Positions 46,667 through 57,840 of a DNA stretch of 64,000 nt are shown here, one piece after another. A program made the translations under genes and the position numbers. Under the pieces are notes generated by a model, which worked only from the letters and a program-made list of their open reading frames with translations, was not told the DNA's origin and made no database searches. The stretch covers positions 45,392,581-45,456,580 of the forward strand of contig OX442314.1 of NCBI GenBank assembly GCA_949358305.1, in the 5' to 3' direction. Source of the DNA: Strigamia acuminata (taxonomy: Eukaryota; Arthropoda; Chilopoda; Geophilomorpha; Linotaeniidae). The stretch's first letter is position 1, and the number at the start of each line of letters is the position of its first letter.

Positions 46667-47465
46667 AGGCGCATTCGAAAAGTCATTAAAACGAGTGTAA
46701 ACGTGTTTACACTAGTTTTCACACGACATTTACACAAATTAATTCGTGTAAACGTCGTGTAAACTGGTTAAACGAAAACGGCCTGTACGCCACGTTTACG
46801 ATTAAAATCTCTGTGCAACGAGTTTTCTCCTTCAAATCGGGTCTTGCTAGCAGCCATCTTAGATTTTTGTTAGATCGGTTGGAACGATTTCCATCGTAAG
46901 AACAATTTTGCAGCAGTTATTAGCCTCATTCTTGCAATCGAATGCGGCCGATGTTTGGCTCATTTGTGCGATCGAATGCGGCCGGTGTTCGATCGCATAT
47001 GTACGATCGAATGCGGCCGGTGTTCGACCGCATTTGTGCGATCGAATGCGGCCGGTGATCGACCGTATTTGTACGATCGAATGCGGCCGGTGATCGACCG
47101 CATTTGTACGATCGAATGCGGCCGGTGTTCGACCGCATTTGTACGATCGAATGCGGTAGAACACCGGGCGCATTTGTGCGATTGAGGTGAATGTTCAGTC
47201 AATTTACCGTTTTTAAATAAATATTAATAATAAAAATAATTTAACTAAATTTACATTTTGTAATCATGTTTTTATAATCTCCTGTTCTTTTTAGAGTAAA
47301 CAACAACACTATGGTTATTATTTGGGCTAATTTATTTACACTTGAATTTAGACTGAAATTTACACACAAATTTATTTTTAAACTCGAAAATTGGGTCGTT
47401 TAACTTGACATTTACATCATCAGTTGCACTGGTCGTTTAGTGCAAATTACTTTTCGAATGCACCT
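46667..47465. mobile_element. MITE with 17-bp TIRs and an internal minisatellite
   Basis: Terminal inverted repeats AGGYGCATTCGAAAAGT, with a 3-bp duplication ACT (46664-46666, 47466-47468). The empty site CACACTGTCATT is preserved at 51997-52008. 799 bp, no real ORF. The 3-bp target would suit PIF/Harbinger-like elements, but the TIR is not one I can assign. Confidence 0.88.
46925..47190. repeat. 35-bp hairpin minisatellite inside the MITE
   Basis: About seven units of GATCGAATGCGGCCGGTG plus TTCGACCGCATTTGTAC. Within each unit AATGCGG pairs with CCGCATT. ORFs on both strands here are by-products. Confidence 0.9.
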
Positions 47466-47468
47466 ACT

Positions 47469-48190
47469 GTCATTTCAGGTGACTGGAATGTAGCTGCCAT
47501 TTTTACCAAGTGGTTTAATGTCAACAGGACGGTGGCCTTAAGTCAGCTAATCTTAACCTTGAGTTAGAGGTGACCCCCCATCAACATTGTGGGGGTGATT
47601 GTGCTGTTTTGGGGGTGCAATGTCACCGGGATGGTGATAATGCGCTGTGTTCCAACTTCCAACATTTGTACGCCAAATTTGGATCACCGAATTCAAATAA
47701 TTACGCACTTTGACATTTAACTGTTTTCCCCAATTTCACGTACAAGTCGAGTCTGGATGGCCAATATTCTACCAAGTCGGAAAAGCTCATCGTCGGTTCG
47801 ATATTTACTTATCTATGGATATTTCCAACAAAATAGGCCTTTGTCGAACAATCCAATACACAAATGAGCTATTCTAATGTTTGGAATAAGAAAGGCAAGC
47901 CAAATGGAGTGTTTCCACACCGAACTCCATCCAACCCAAAGAAATCTTCGAGGATCCATTTTAACAACCAATATTCTTACTTCTTACCTATCACCCCCTA
48001 TAACCGAATAAATCAATTCGATGACCAGGACTGAAGCCAACGCAGATTTTTATAAAGCGGCCGGCAGAGATTGTTTTCGAGTCGATGAAACGATCCGACC
48101 CGGTTTTTGAGACGCATCTCAACCCACTCTATTGTATTTCAAGTCCAGTTTGGATTTGTTTTATTGCTCGCTTTAAGTTTGTACTTGTAT
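47469..48190 (+). repeat. Dead Copia family 3, tail copy
   Basis: GTGACTGGAATGTAGC..TTTACCAAGTGG encodes DWNVAAIFTKW, the last RNase H motif. A non-coding tail follows, shared with 52010-52500. Compared with that copy, 47655-47845 is extra sequence. Confidence 0.7.
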
Positions 48191-48490
48191 TTACATTATA
48201 TGAGATTGCATGTGTAGCGGTTAAATGTCTAAAGAGGCCCAATGGTATCTGCCGTGAATCTTTTTTGTATTTCTGTTCAGTTTTTGTTTCCATTGTTTGA
48301 ATATCACTATCTTCATTGAGTGCAGGCATGAAGATTATTGATTTTTCTATAACTTCACTCATAACTTAAACCCCCTTGAATTAAACATGTTGTTGTTATT
48401 GTTATTTAGAACTATAAGGAATTTTTCATCATGGTTTAAATTTTCTCCACTTCTAAGTCCAGTTAAAGTTTCCTACAATTATACCGATCA
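48191..48490 (+). repeat. Dispersed repeat family 2, copy 3
   Basis: GAGATTGCATGTGTAGCGG to AATTTTCTCCACTTC; internally shortened (TCTAAAGAGGCCC). Confidence 0.75.
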
Positions 48491-48589
48491 CTCATAGTCA
48501 TATGAAATTATTGTTACATGTGTTATATGTCATAAATACGTCGCATTACTCGCTGGACTTGTCCAAATGTGAAAATAGCAGTCCATATG

Positions 48590-49130
48590 CTTACACAGAT
48601 GCATCCTGGGCAACAGACCTGTCACATTGCAAGAGTTTGAGGATTTATCTTGCATCTTGAAGGCACAGTCATCTTATGGGGGTGCAAGAAACCAACCTCC
48701 TTCAAAGTTGTTTTACCACTAAATTAGCCATTACAACACGTTATTACGTAGAATTTATGAAATTTAATGAAATGTGTAACACGGAAGTGCAAAAGTATAT
48801 TTTGTTTGTTTGTTTGTTGCATTGCATGTAGTTCCATTGAGGCAGAGTACCTAGCAATGATAAATGTAATAAAGGACGCATAATGAATTTCCTCTATTTT
48901 TGAAAAATGCTGTGTGTGGGACTGGGAGATGGTCAACATATCCCGACCACCTTCGTACACAGATTCTCTCTCGTCAATATTTTCTTCTAACGATATAGAA
49001 AACACTAACAAGTGAAACGGGTGATATTAGAATCAGATACTATTTTATTAGAGACTGGTTCGAACGTGGTCATTTCACACTGTCAAAACTTCTAGATGAG
49101 TGGAATGTAACCGCCACTATATCTTCGCTA
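48590..49130 (+). pseudogene. Dead Copia family 3 copy (RNase H)
   Basis: AYTDASWATDL, the first RNase H catalytic region, then GCAAGAAACCAACCTCC, the shared 120-bp interruption, IEAEYLAMINVIKD, and SSNDIEN..DIRIRYYF..WFERGHF. It is the longest view of this dead family and aligns with Copia-A RNase H throughout. Confidence 0.85.
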
Positions 49131-49279
49131 AGAAGGGGACGTTTGTCGTTTGGTGATCCCACAGTCACCAATAATAATGTTTCATTTTTATTAAGTTTTA
49201 AGTGTAAAATTAATATGTTCATGTAAGATATTAAGTGTTTAATAAACACCATTTATTTTTATTAAATTTATGATTTATT

Positions 49280-49770
49280 TATTGAGATTGCATGTGTAGC
49301 CGTTAAATGTCTACAGAAGCCCATTGGTGTCTGACAAATCTTTCTCGCATTTCTACAGAAACCTCTGAGGTTTTTTTTTATGTATTTTTCATCAGTTTTT
49401 GTTTCCATTGCTTGAATATGAATATCACTCTTATTTAGTGCAGGTAAGTAGAATATTGGTTTTTTCTGAAACTTGAATTCTAACTTAACTCCCTTGAATT
49501 AAACATGTTATTGTTGTTATTTGGAACACAAACTACATAGAATTTTTCTTGATGGTTTTAATTTTGTCCACTTCAATTCCACTTGAAGTTTTCTATGTTT
49601 ACACCGTCAATAACCACTGAACTAGTTCAGAAACATTCTGAATTATTTTGAAGAAAAATAGCAAATTGACTGTTTGATGTCCCCAACGTTGTTGTCGAAG
49701 CCCTTATCAGCTTCAGACCAGGAAGTATCATTCATCATCATCTTTTTGATGTGATGCCGTTAGCTAACCT
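49280..49770 (+). repeat. Dispersed repeat family 2, longest copy
   Basis: From GAGATTGCATGTGTAGCCG through the distal GTCCCCAACGTTGTTGTCG part. It links the blocks found separately at 4703 and 30440 into one family. Confidence 0.8.
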
Positions 49771-50527
49771 GGAACCAACATTTCACCACCACTAGAGAAA
49801 CCATCGTCCTTCAGGAAGGGATTCCTCTTCATCCCTTAAACTTGAAGGAAAAACCAGACTTCGACGTGTATGGACCGGTATGTTTAATTGTCTGAAAACC
49901 GTGTGGTTTTACGGAATACCGTACCGCCCTGTTTAAACGCCCGGGTTCATTTAAGCGCCCGCCCCGTTTAAGCGCCTGGCAGTCATTGGCCCAAAAGTTT
50001 ATAGGCGCCGGGCCCGTATAAACGCCGGGCTTCAAATAGGCGCCGGGTCAACGGGTACGTCCAGATAACGTGCCGAAATCTGCACATAAATTGACGCTAT
50101 TCCAATTGTTGGCACTTCCAATCCAGGTGCCTTTGCTATTTCAGACCATTGATTAGCAAAATGGGACGTTTAGGTTAATATAAAATAAAAATAATAAAAA
50201 TTTAATTCAAAAAATTTTTATTATTCCAAAAAAAATTTTTTTCTGCAGTAATCTAGATTTTTGTTGGGTTAAGCGCCGGTCCCGTTTAAACGCCGGGCTT
50301 CAAATAGGCGCCGGGAGGGTCGGTCAAAAAAACAAATTAAACGCCCGGGCGTTTAAACGGGGCGGTACGGTATTTATATTGACCAATTGTATTACGTTTA
50401 GTTATAGGTATTTTAAATATGCACTTTGTTTTTTTTATTCTAATGTTTGTCTAATTCATATTATTGTTGTTTGAATTTATCGCATACTCATTTATTATTG
50501 GTTTTATTACATTTTTAAATCGAGGAC
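49771..50527 (+). repeat. Composite: decayed ORF tail plus BEL-like LTR family 4
   Basis: 49771-49880 matches 53466-53610 (CACCACCACTAGAGAAACCATC). 49892 onward starts the LTR-like GAAAACCGTGTGGTTTTACGG, split at 49917 by a MITE and resuming at 50371 to TTTTTAAATCGAGGAC. Confidence 0.65.
49919..50370. mobile_element. TA-flanked MITE with GC-rich TIRs
   Basis: 452 bp flanked by TA (49917-49918, 50371-50372), with termini CCGTACCGCCCYGTTTAAAC extending about 28 bp. The empty site GGAATATTTATATTGA is at 53633-53648. The interior repeats AGGCGCCGGG words in both orientations and has no ORF. Confidence 0.9.
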
Positions 50528-50682
50528 CAGTGCTGGACTGGCCCGGCAGGCTACCGGGAGCTTCCCGGTGGCCCGTGGCCGCTGTGGTCTGTCGCGGCCT
50601 GCTGTGGCCTGTCTCGACTTCATTAATTGTGGCCTGGACACTCAGATTTCTCGGCAATAAATTTGTTCCCAGTCTAGCCATG
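50528..50682. mobile_element. hAT-type MITE, copy 1
   Basis: 155 bp between TCGAGGAC (50520-50527) and TCGGGGAC (50683-50690), an 8-bp target duplication. The ends are CAGTGCTGGACTGGCC and, inverted, CATGGCTAGACTGGG. The empty site is the related LTR at 43550. Confidence 0.85.
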
Positions 50683-51405
50683 TCGGGGACTTCTGTTGCC
50701 CGTTCCATATTTGGTATGTGTTCCATCTTGAATTACATGCATCGGTTAAACGGGCAACTTGGCAACTTGGCAACTGTTAAACGGAGCTTTACACGCCTGA
50801 TAGGAGGGCTTCCGATAAGAATACAATTGCAGCTCGTAGGATTCACATTAAGAGAATAAAAGAAAAAATCAAATTTTTATGTTAAAAAAAAAATCACTTT
50901 TCTGCCTATATCTCTGCAATGGAGCCAGATATGCAAATAGTGCACACGGGAATCGATTTTTCAGCTAACTTTACATATTTTCTGCTTGTTTTGGGCACTT
51001 TTTAAATTTTTGTATCCGATATGCTTCATTATCTATTTTATTGTGAACACAGTTCATGTAAACCAAATGATTCGTGCAAACGTTGCATTAGAATTGAAAC
51101 ATGACGATTTTAATGAAATGCCCGTAAGAATCAGATACGTAAGATTTAATAATTTTTCTGCATAAAATTTATTTTTTAACTTTTCAATTGATTTTTTAGT
51201 CATTCAGAGGTCAGTTGCTTGGAGCCAGGTGGCGGAATGAAAACCAGATGTAACATTAACAACATTCTATTTTCTGTTTAAAAATTATTATTTTTTTTAA
51301 TTTACTTAACTAAAAGTTAAAAACTAAGTTGTGAGACAGACCCAACCATCGAAGGATTGGTTCACAGATCTTCTGGTTCCAAAGTCGCCACCAAGGGAAT
51401 TTCTT
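50683..51405 (+). repeat. Family 1 upstream part and shared block
   Basis: 50690-51070 matches 54905-55275. 51070-51400 matches 45560-45945. The 131-codon ORF 50464-50859 runs across LTR and MITE and is not a gene. Confidence 0.65.
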
Positions 51406-51429
51406 TTTTATTACTAATTCAATTTTTTA

Positions 51430-52510
51430 GCACCAAGCAATCTTTTATATAGTTTTGGTTAGTTATTTTTTTGTAGATTGGAATGAGTATGCGAGTTTGT
51501 TATTTTTGATGTTTTTTCACTAATCCATTGTTTTTATTTACAGTTTTTATTGAATGGAGACTGTTATTGACATTCCGATGGGTCGTGAGGGGTCGTAATA
51601 CCCCTCAGGACATATCGGGATGGTAACTTGACTGCATAGTTCCATGAAGGCAGAGTACCTAGCAATGGTACATGTATTAAAAGGAAGCATAAAGGGTTTT
51701 CCTCTATTTTTGAAAACTGCTGCCTGTGGGAGATAGTCAATTTTATTTATTTATTTATTTTTTTTATTAGTTGTAAGTGCGACATTGTGTCAGATTGGAG
51801 GAAATTACTTCCGCTTGTGCCACTGACACCCTATGTGTTTCGTTTTAGATGCCCATGTTATAATCCAATCGAGCCTTCAGTAAGCATAAGCATTGCTGTC
51901 AGACCACTAATATGTTCTTCTAATGATATAGAAACCACTAAAACATATTAGAATCAAATACTATTTTACTGGAAACTGTTTCAAACGTGGCCATTTCACA
52001 CTGTCATTTCAGGTGACTGGAATGTAGCTGCCATTTTTACCAAGTGGTTTAATGTCAACAGGACGGTAGCCTTAAGTCAGCTAGTCTTAACTTTGAGTTA
52101 GAGGTGACCCCCATCAACATTGTTGGGGTGATTTTGCTGTTTTGGAGGTGCAATGTCACCGGGATGGTGATAATGCGCTGTACCAGGCCTTTGTGTATCA
52201 ATCCAATACACAAATGAGCTATTCCAATGTTTGGAATAAGAAAGGCAAGCCAAATGAAGTGTTTCCACACCGAACTCCATCCAACCCAAAGAAATCTTCG
52301 AGGATCCATTTTAAACACCAATGTTCTTACTTATTACCTATCACCCCCTATAACCAAATAAATCGATCTGATGACCAGGGCTGATGCCAACGCAGATTTT
52401 TATAGAGCGGCCGACAGAGATTGTTTTTGAGGCGTATCTCAACCCACTCTATTGTATTTTAAGTCGAGTTTGGCTTTGCTTTATTGCTCGCTTCAAGTTT
52501 GTATTTATAT
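51430..52510 (+). pseudogene. Dead Copia family 3, uninterrupted copy
   Basis: Parallels 45946-46666 plus 47469-48190: AGTTCCATGAAGGCAGAGTACC (KAEYLAM), TTCTAATGATATAGAAACC (SNDIET), and GACTGGAATGTAGCTGCC (DWNVAA). It supplies the empty site for the 46667 MITE. Confidence 0.75.
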
Positions 52511-52514
52511 TATT

Positions 52515-53475
52515 CTGAGATTGCATGTGTAGCGGGAAACAAGGCGCAACGTTGGTGGCTAGCCCTTAAGCCAAAGCCGAAAACATGGCAAGCTTAACCA
52601 GATTCGCACTCACTATCTTAGGCTGAACGCGCAAGAAAGTTAATATTCTTAATTTATTTATTAATAATTTCACCTTATTTCATTATGTCGAGAGAGTTGA
52701 AAAGCAGTGGGAATTTTTCCATCGTGCGCGACCCATTTGACGCGGAATGAATTGGCAACGAAGCAAACTGGACAACAATACGACCAGTTAAGATGGGCAC
52801 GCGCGGAACAAAACGAACTTTTGTTAATTCAATGCCTGCAACATACAGGAACACCCTGACGAATACCATTGCTGGGGCCAATATACTAGGACTAACAACA
52901 ACTGCCACGTCCACCCCAGCTAATTTTCTGGCGACGCCATCTTTCTTTTCACCAGAATTGTCAAGGATATCAATGGATCCCGTCACATTACAAACGGAAA
53001 CACTATTGATGTCAGATATGCGCAATCAATTCTTTATCCAGGCTCAAGGGTTGCTACATGAAACGCCCACTGGTGTCTGACAAATCTTTCTCGCATTTCT
53101 ACAGAAACATCTGAGGTATTTATGTATTGTTCATCAGTTTTTGTTTCCATCGTTTCAATATCACTCTTTATTGAGTGCAGGAAAGAAGATTATTGGTTTT
53201 TCTGTAACTTCAATTTTAACTTAACTCCCTTGAATTAAACATGTTATTGTTGTTATTTGGAACACAAACTACATAGAATTTTTCTTGATGGTTTTAATTT
53301 TGTCCACTTCAATTCCACAGCGATAGTTCGGAAACATTCCGGATTTCTTTGAAGAAAAACAGCAAATCGCCCGTTTGATGAATAGAACTGCACAGACCCA
53401 ACCAACCAAAGCGATAAAACCTTCCTTGTTACCCGGTAGTCTATAACCCGGGCCCGTCTTGCATGTGATGCCGTT
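52515..53475 (+). repeat. Dispersed repeat family 2, copy 5, with insertion
   Basis: GAGATTGCATGTGTAGCGG, then about 520 bp of unrelated sequence (52540-53060), then TGGTGTCTGACAAATCTTTC onward. The insert contains a 95-codon ORF (52793-53080) without a recognised family. No clean target duplication was found. Confidence 0.6.
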
Positions 53476-53960
53476 AGCTAACCGGAACCAACATTACACC
53501 ACCACTAGAGAAACCATCGTCCTTCTGGGAAGGGATTACTCTTCATCCCTTAACCTTGAAAGGGAAAACCAGATTTCTACATGTATGGACCGGTATGTTT
53601 AATTGTCTGAAAACCGTGTGGTTTTACGGAATATTTATATTGAGCAAATGTATTACGTTTAGTTATAGGCATTTTAAATATGCACTTTGTTTTTTTTTAT
53701 TCTATTGTTTGTCTAATTCATATTATTGTTGTTTGAATTTATCGCATACTCATTTATTATTGGTTTTATTACATTTTTAAATCGGGGACCAGTGCTGGAC
53801 TGGCCCGGCGGGCTACTGGGAGTTTCCCGGTGTCCTGTGGCCGCTGTGGTCTGTCGCGGCCCGCTGTGGCTTGTCTCAACTTCATTAATTGTGGCCTGGA
53901 CACCCAGATTTCTCGGCAATAAATTTGTTCCCAGTCCAGCCATGTCGGGGACCCCTGTTG
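53476..53960 (+). repeat. BEL-like LTR family 4 with hAT MITE copy 2
   Basis: Parallels 49771-50690 without the TA MITE. The hAT MITE occupies 53790-53944 with TCGGGGAC on both sides, at the same position as in the other copy, so MITE and LTR were amplified together. Confidence 0.75.
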
Positions 53961-54894
53961 CTGTCATGATGGTTGAGCGATGGCTGATCGTATAGTGGTG
54001 AAAAATTACGAGTGGCTTGGGATCCAAAATCGAGACAACATCCAGCTGGGCCAACAACGCACCGGTGGGAAAGCGAGTTGTTTTACTCCTCGAGCATAAT
54101 AAAAGCAGCAGCGATATAAAAAAGGTGTTTAATCATCAATTTTCTTTGTAACAAGCAGAGAGCACACTCACAACAATCTTGTGTGCTCCTGAACAATCAA
54201 CTAAATAGAGAAGAATTCAGAAAAGCTCTCATGAACTTCCATACATCAGTATTTTTAACCAAACAGATAGACACTATAGGCTACCGTATAAGGTGCACAG
54301 AAATTCCAAAGAGAATTACACAAGAAAAACTACAGATAACTTAAAATGAAGTGATTCATAATGACCACAAAAGGTATTTTAAATTAACAGTTAACTCAAC
54401 AGATAACAGGAATGTTTTAATCCTTTTAAAACATCCTCAAAGCATTTGGAAATGAAGCCAGCCAATAGGAAAGCATCACTCCATTACAACCGGTACTAAT
54501 TAGACAAATGAATAGTTAAAAACTCAAATCTAAGTAAAAACTTTTGTAATCAGTTCCAATATTTTCTTATTAATAACAAATTAATTATCCAATACTAAAA
54601 CCCTTGGTATTTGTCTAATTTCAAATGCAAACAATCATCAGGACTGTATCACACCAAAATGGCTTCCTCAATTAATACAAATTAATTGGTTAGTTAATTA
54701 TAAAATTAACTCATGAGGAAAACCTGAGAGACTTAAAGAATCACTGGGATTGCAACTGGACTGTGTCAGATAAGAGCCCTTTTTAAATCTAATTTAAGAT
54801 TGTAAATTAAAAACAATGAATTTTATTTTCTAGGAACTAATGATTTAACGTCCAGACAAGTGACTGGCTCATGACACTCCATGTTGCTGGAAAC
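53961..54894. mobile_element. 934-bp insertion with 10-bp direct repeats
   Basis: ACCCCTGTTG at 53951-53960 and 54895-54904 flanks the insert; the related copy at 50687 has a single such site. TGTCATGA near the left end recurs inverted near the right end (TCATGACA), giving weak inverted repeats. No ORF. The class is undetermined. Confidence 0.65.
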
Positions 54895-54904
54895 ACCCCT
54901 GTTG

Positions 54905-56263
54905 ACCGTTCAATGTTTGGTATGTGTTCCATCTTTAATTACATGCATCGGTTAAACGGGCAACTTGGCAACTGTTAAACGGAGCTTTACACGCCTGATA
55001 GGAGGGCTTCCGATAAGAATACAATTGCAGCTCGTAGGATTCACATTAAGAGAATAAAAGAAAAAAATCAAATTTTTATGATTGTCACTTTTTCTGTTAA
55101 AAAAAATCACTTTTCTGCCTATATCTCTGCAATGGAGCCAGATATGCAAATTGTGCCCACGGGAATCGATTTTTCAGCTAATTTTACGTATTTTCTGCTT
55201 GTTTTGGGCACTTTTTAAATTTTTGTATCCGATATGCTTCATTATCTATTTTATTGTGAACACAGTTCATGTAAACCCAACGAAATTATCTTCGAAGTAA
55301 TTATTTTTTTACTTTCGCTATGCTAATGGTACAAAATAAAGTTGGCATGTGATTTTTACTAATTAGAGCATGCTCTTATAACGAGTAATTATTGTTGGAT
55401 GGGACCCTCATTTTAACCATCACTCTTCTGGAACTTAGCAGTGAAAAAGACAGCGAACAGAATTGACTACAGGATGAGTTAGTAGATAATTTATCTATAT
55501 TACCTGTGGCTGTTCATTTTAGGCATCATCTTACACTGAACCTGTGAAGTATTGAAAGGTAATAATTCACCAATATAGTGAAATTGCTAATAATCTATTT
55601 CTAGAATTTAGAAACTCAAGTATAAACATACTTGGTTTCAGTGTTCTGACAGTTTTTACTGTCAGTCTACATATAATTCCTAAGAGCCAACTGAACTGCC
55701 ATAATGTACAGAAGGTAAAAAATATCTAATTCAATTTAACTCTTTTCAAAATGTGGGTTTACAAAACTAGAAATGTTATAAATGCCACATTTACGAAAAT
55801 GTGGGCTTACAATATAAAGAGAAATGCAAATGCCACATTGATGTATAATGTGGACTTACAATACAAGGAAAATTCTAAGTATGGGCTTACAGTAGAAAAA
55901 AATAATATCAATTTTAAAAATGAAGAAAATTAAACACTAAAGAAATGAGATAAATATCTGCTGTCCAACTTATCAAATCAATATACCATTTTTGAAAAAT
56001 TTGACTTGTCAAAATATCCGCCATGATAATTGCAAATGCGGTGACATTTTTCACCTTTGGTCTTCAAAATATTTCACCAAAAGAACGGCTATGCAATGAC
56101 TGAGAAACAATTGAATGAAGTTAAAACAAATTTACCAAATTAATGGTAAAATCTATCGGAAAATTCGACATGAACAGTAAAATCCAACGTGGCGTGTCGG
56201 CGTGCCTCCATTCCAAAGCGATGGCGAGTTAAACGGGGTTAACTTTGTGTAAACACGGGTTAT
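54905..56263 (+). repeat. Dispersed repeat family 1, copy 3 (left half)
   Basis: The longest copy of the family, running from the GGTTAAACGGGCAACTTGG block through the TGCCACATTT/AAATGTGG units (55774-55860) to AAACACGGGTTAT, where the serpin-bearing element interrupts it. Confidence 0.75.
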
Positions 56264-57634
56264 GACATCGGCGCCACCAATCCCCACTCTCCTTCAATTC
56301 CGCCAATCCTGTCGCTCCATGTATTTTCACCACCAGACGGCGCGAAATTCAATTTTGCCATTTGTTGTGCATGTTTTTTATCGCCGTACTGATTGAATAC
56401 GACTATTCAAGGAATGATCCAATATAATTGCTACAACTGCGCCAACTAGCGACAAATTATGACATCTGTGCCTGTTATGATTCGGTCAATAATAATCATT
56501 AACACTAATAAACATGTAAATGATCGTATATTTTTATTGTGAGTCGTGTGAAAACTGAAATAACATTTACAATATATTGACAACTAACAATATATGCACA
56601 AATGTAAAAATACAATATTCACAGCAAACGAGCAATTCAAAAAGAACATTAAGAAGAGACATGATGAACATTTGGTGAAAAGCTTAATTATTATCGTACG
56701 AGTTGTAACTTTGACTAACGCCTGGAGATTAAAAGCAACATTTATCTATTGAAATCAATTCGTGTGTCATTACTGGAGATCTGACAGTGCCAACACCTCA
56801 AACATGGCAGAGCATTCCGACGATTCCGACAATTCCGACGTCCGTATATTAACCCAAAAAGGACTGGAATTCACCTTGCGTCAAGTGTAGCTGGAAATGA
56901 TGAAAATTTATTGATCAGTCCATTCAGCATTAGCGTGGCGCTAGCTATGACTCTAGCTGGCGCCAAAGAAAACACTGCAAAACAGATGAAAGATGTCCTC
57001 AAGTTGGGATAGTCATTCGCCACCGATTCATCCATTCACGAAGCATTCCATGAAATTATTGATTCTCTTCTGGGCTCACAGGATTCTCCCATCAAATTAC
57101 ACATTGCTCATCGCATGTACGTCCACAACGATGCAAACATTTTGGCAGACTTCAGAGGCGTATTGGAAGAACATTACAATACTTCGTCGACTGTCGTTGA
57201 TTTCTGTTCAGACGCTGAAAAAATTCGATCAACAGCTGGGATGTTTTCCAGACATTGCGAAGGCGCTGATGAGCCTGAATTTAGAGCAGACCATCCTTTC
57301 CTCCTATTCATCAAAGATACTCGAAGTGCAGGCCTAATTGTACATATTAAGTTGCCACTTGTTGAAACTATAAAGATAATGAAAAATTAAATAGTTGAAA
57401 AATGTTGTCGATAAAAAAGTCAAACCTATTGAACCTAGTCACAAATTGTATTCATTGTTGAATAAAAAAAATTAAATTTCAAGCAAACTAAACATTTTGT
57501 TCTATATTAACACAATTTCAAAACTTTAGATCACCTAAAACGGAGCTCGTTGCTGTGGCAAATGGTGGTGAAAATAGATGGAGCGACGGGATTGGCGGAA
57601 TTGAAGGAGAGCGGGGATTGGTGGCGCCGATGTC
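56264..57634. mobile_element. TIR element carrying a broken serpin copy
   Basis: 1,371 bp with 72-bp terminal inverted repeats (56264-56335 against 57563-57634, three mismatches by eye) beginning GACATCGGCGCCACCAATCC. It interrupts family 1, whose sequence continues at about 57650 (AACTAC..CAGAAC). No transposase is present. The target duplication could not be defined. The interior holds the intronless serpin fragment at 56808-57390. Confidence 0.85.
56808..57390 (+). pseudogene. Processed, internally deleted serpin
   Basis: Serpins are serine-protease inhibitors. The start MAEHSDDSDNSD shifts frame near 56880. The main frame then gives AGNDENLLISPFSISVALAM and AKENTAKQMKDVLKL, the canonical N-terminal helices. 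After a TAG at 57009-57011 it reads IAHRMYVHNDANIL, then jumps to FRADHPFLLFIKD, the conserved C-terminal strand. About 250 residues, including the reactive-centre loop, are missing. It has no introns. It cannot encode an inhibitor. It sits inside the TIR element and was probably captured as a cDNA-like copy. Confidence 0.88.
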
Positions 57635-57840
57635 TCCCATGTGTAGAACTACAGAACAATTCCCTACATTTTTGCATTTTTTGTTTCTTCGATGAAATTA
57701 ATGCAAACAGTAAAATTTGTTGAATAAATTCATGTAAATAAATAAAATAATTATCAATAAATTCTTGTTTTGTGTGTCAGTTTTTAAATTTCAAGACGCC
57801 TTCGTCATCTTACAGTCGCCATCTAGTGGCTCACATTATA
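57635..57840 (+). repeat. Dispersed repeat family 1, copy 3 (right half)
   Basis: GAACAATTCCCTACATTTTTGC through AATAAATTCTTGTT and TGTGTGTCAG, matching 285-420 and 34245-34375. Confidence 0.85.

Noticed and set aside
46859-47202. Four overlapping ORFs of 61-104 codons with repeated RSNAA/CDRM words
   Set aside because: By-products of the 35-bp minisatellite inside a MITE, open on both strands.
50464-50859. 131-codon ORF
   Set aside because: Runs across an LTR-like repeat, a hAT MITE and another repeat; the duplicate at 53726 is shorter because the DNA after the MITE differs.
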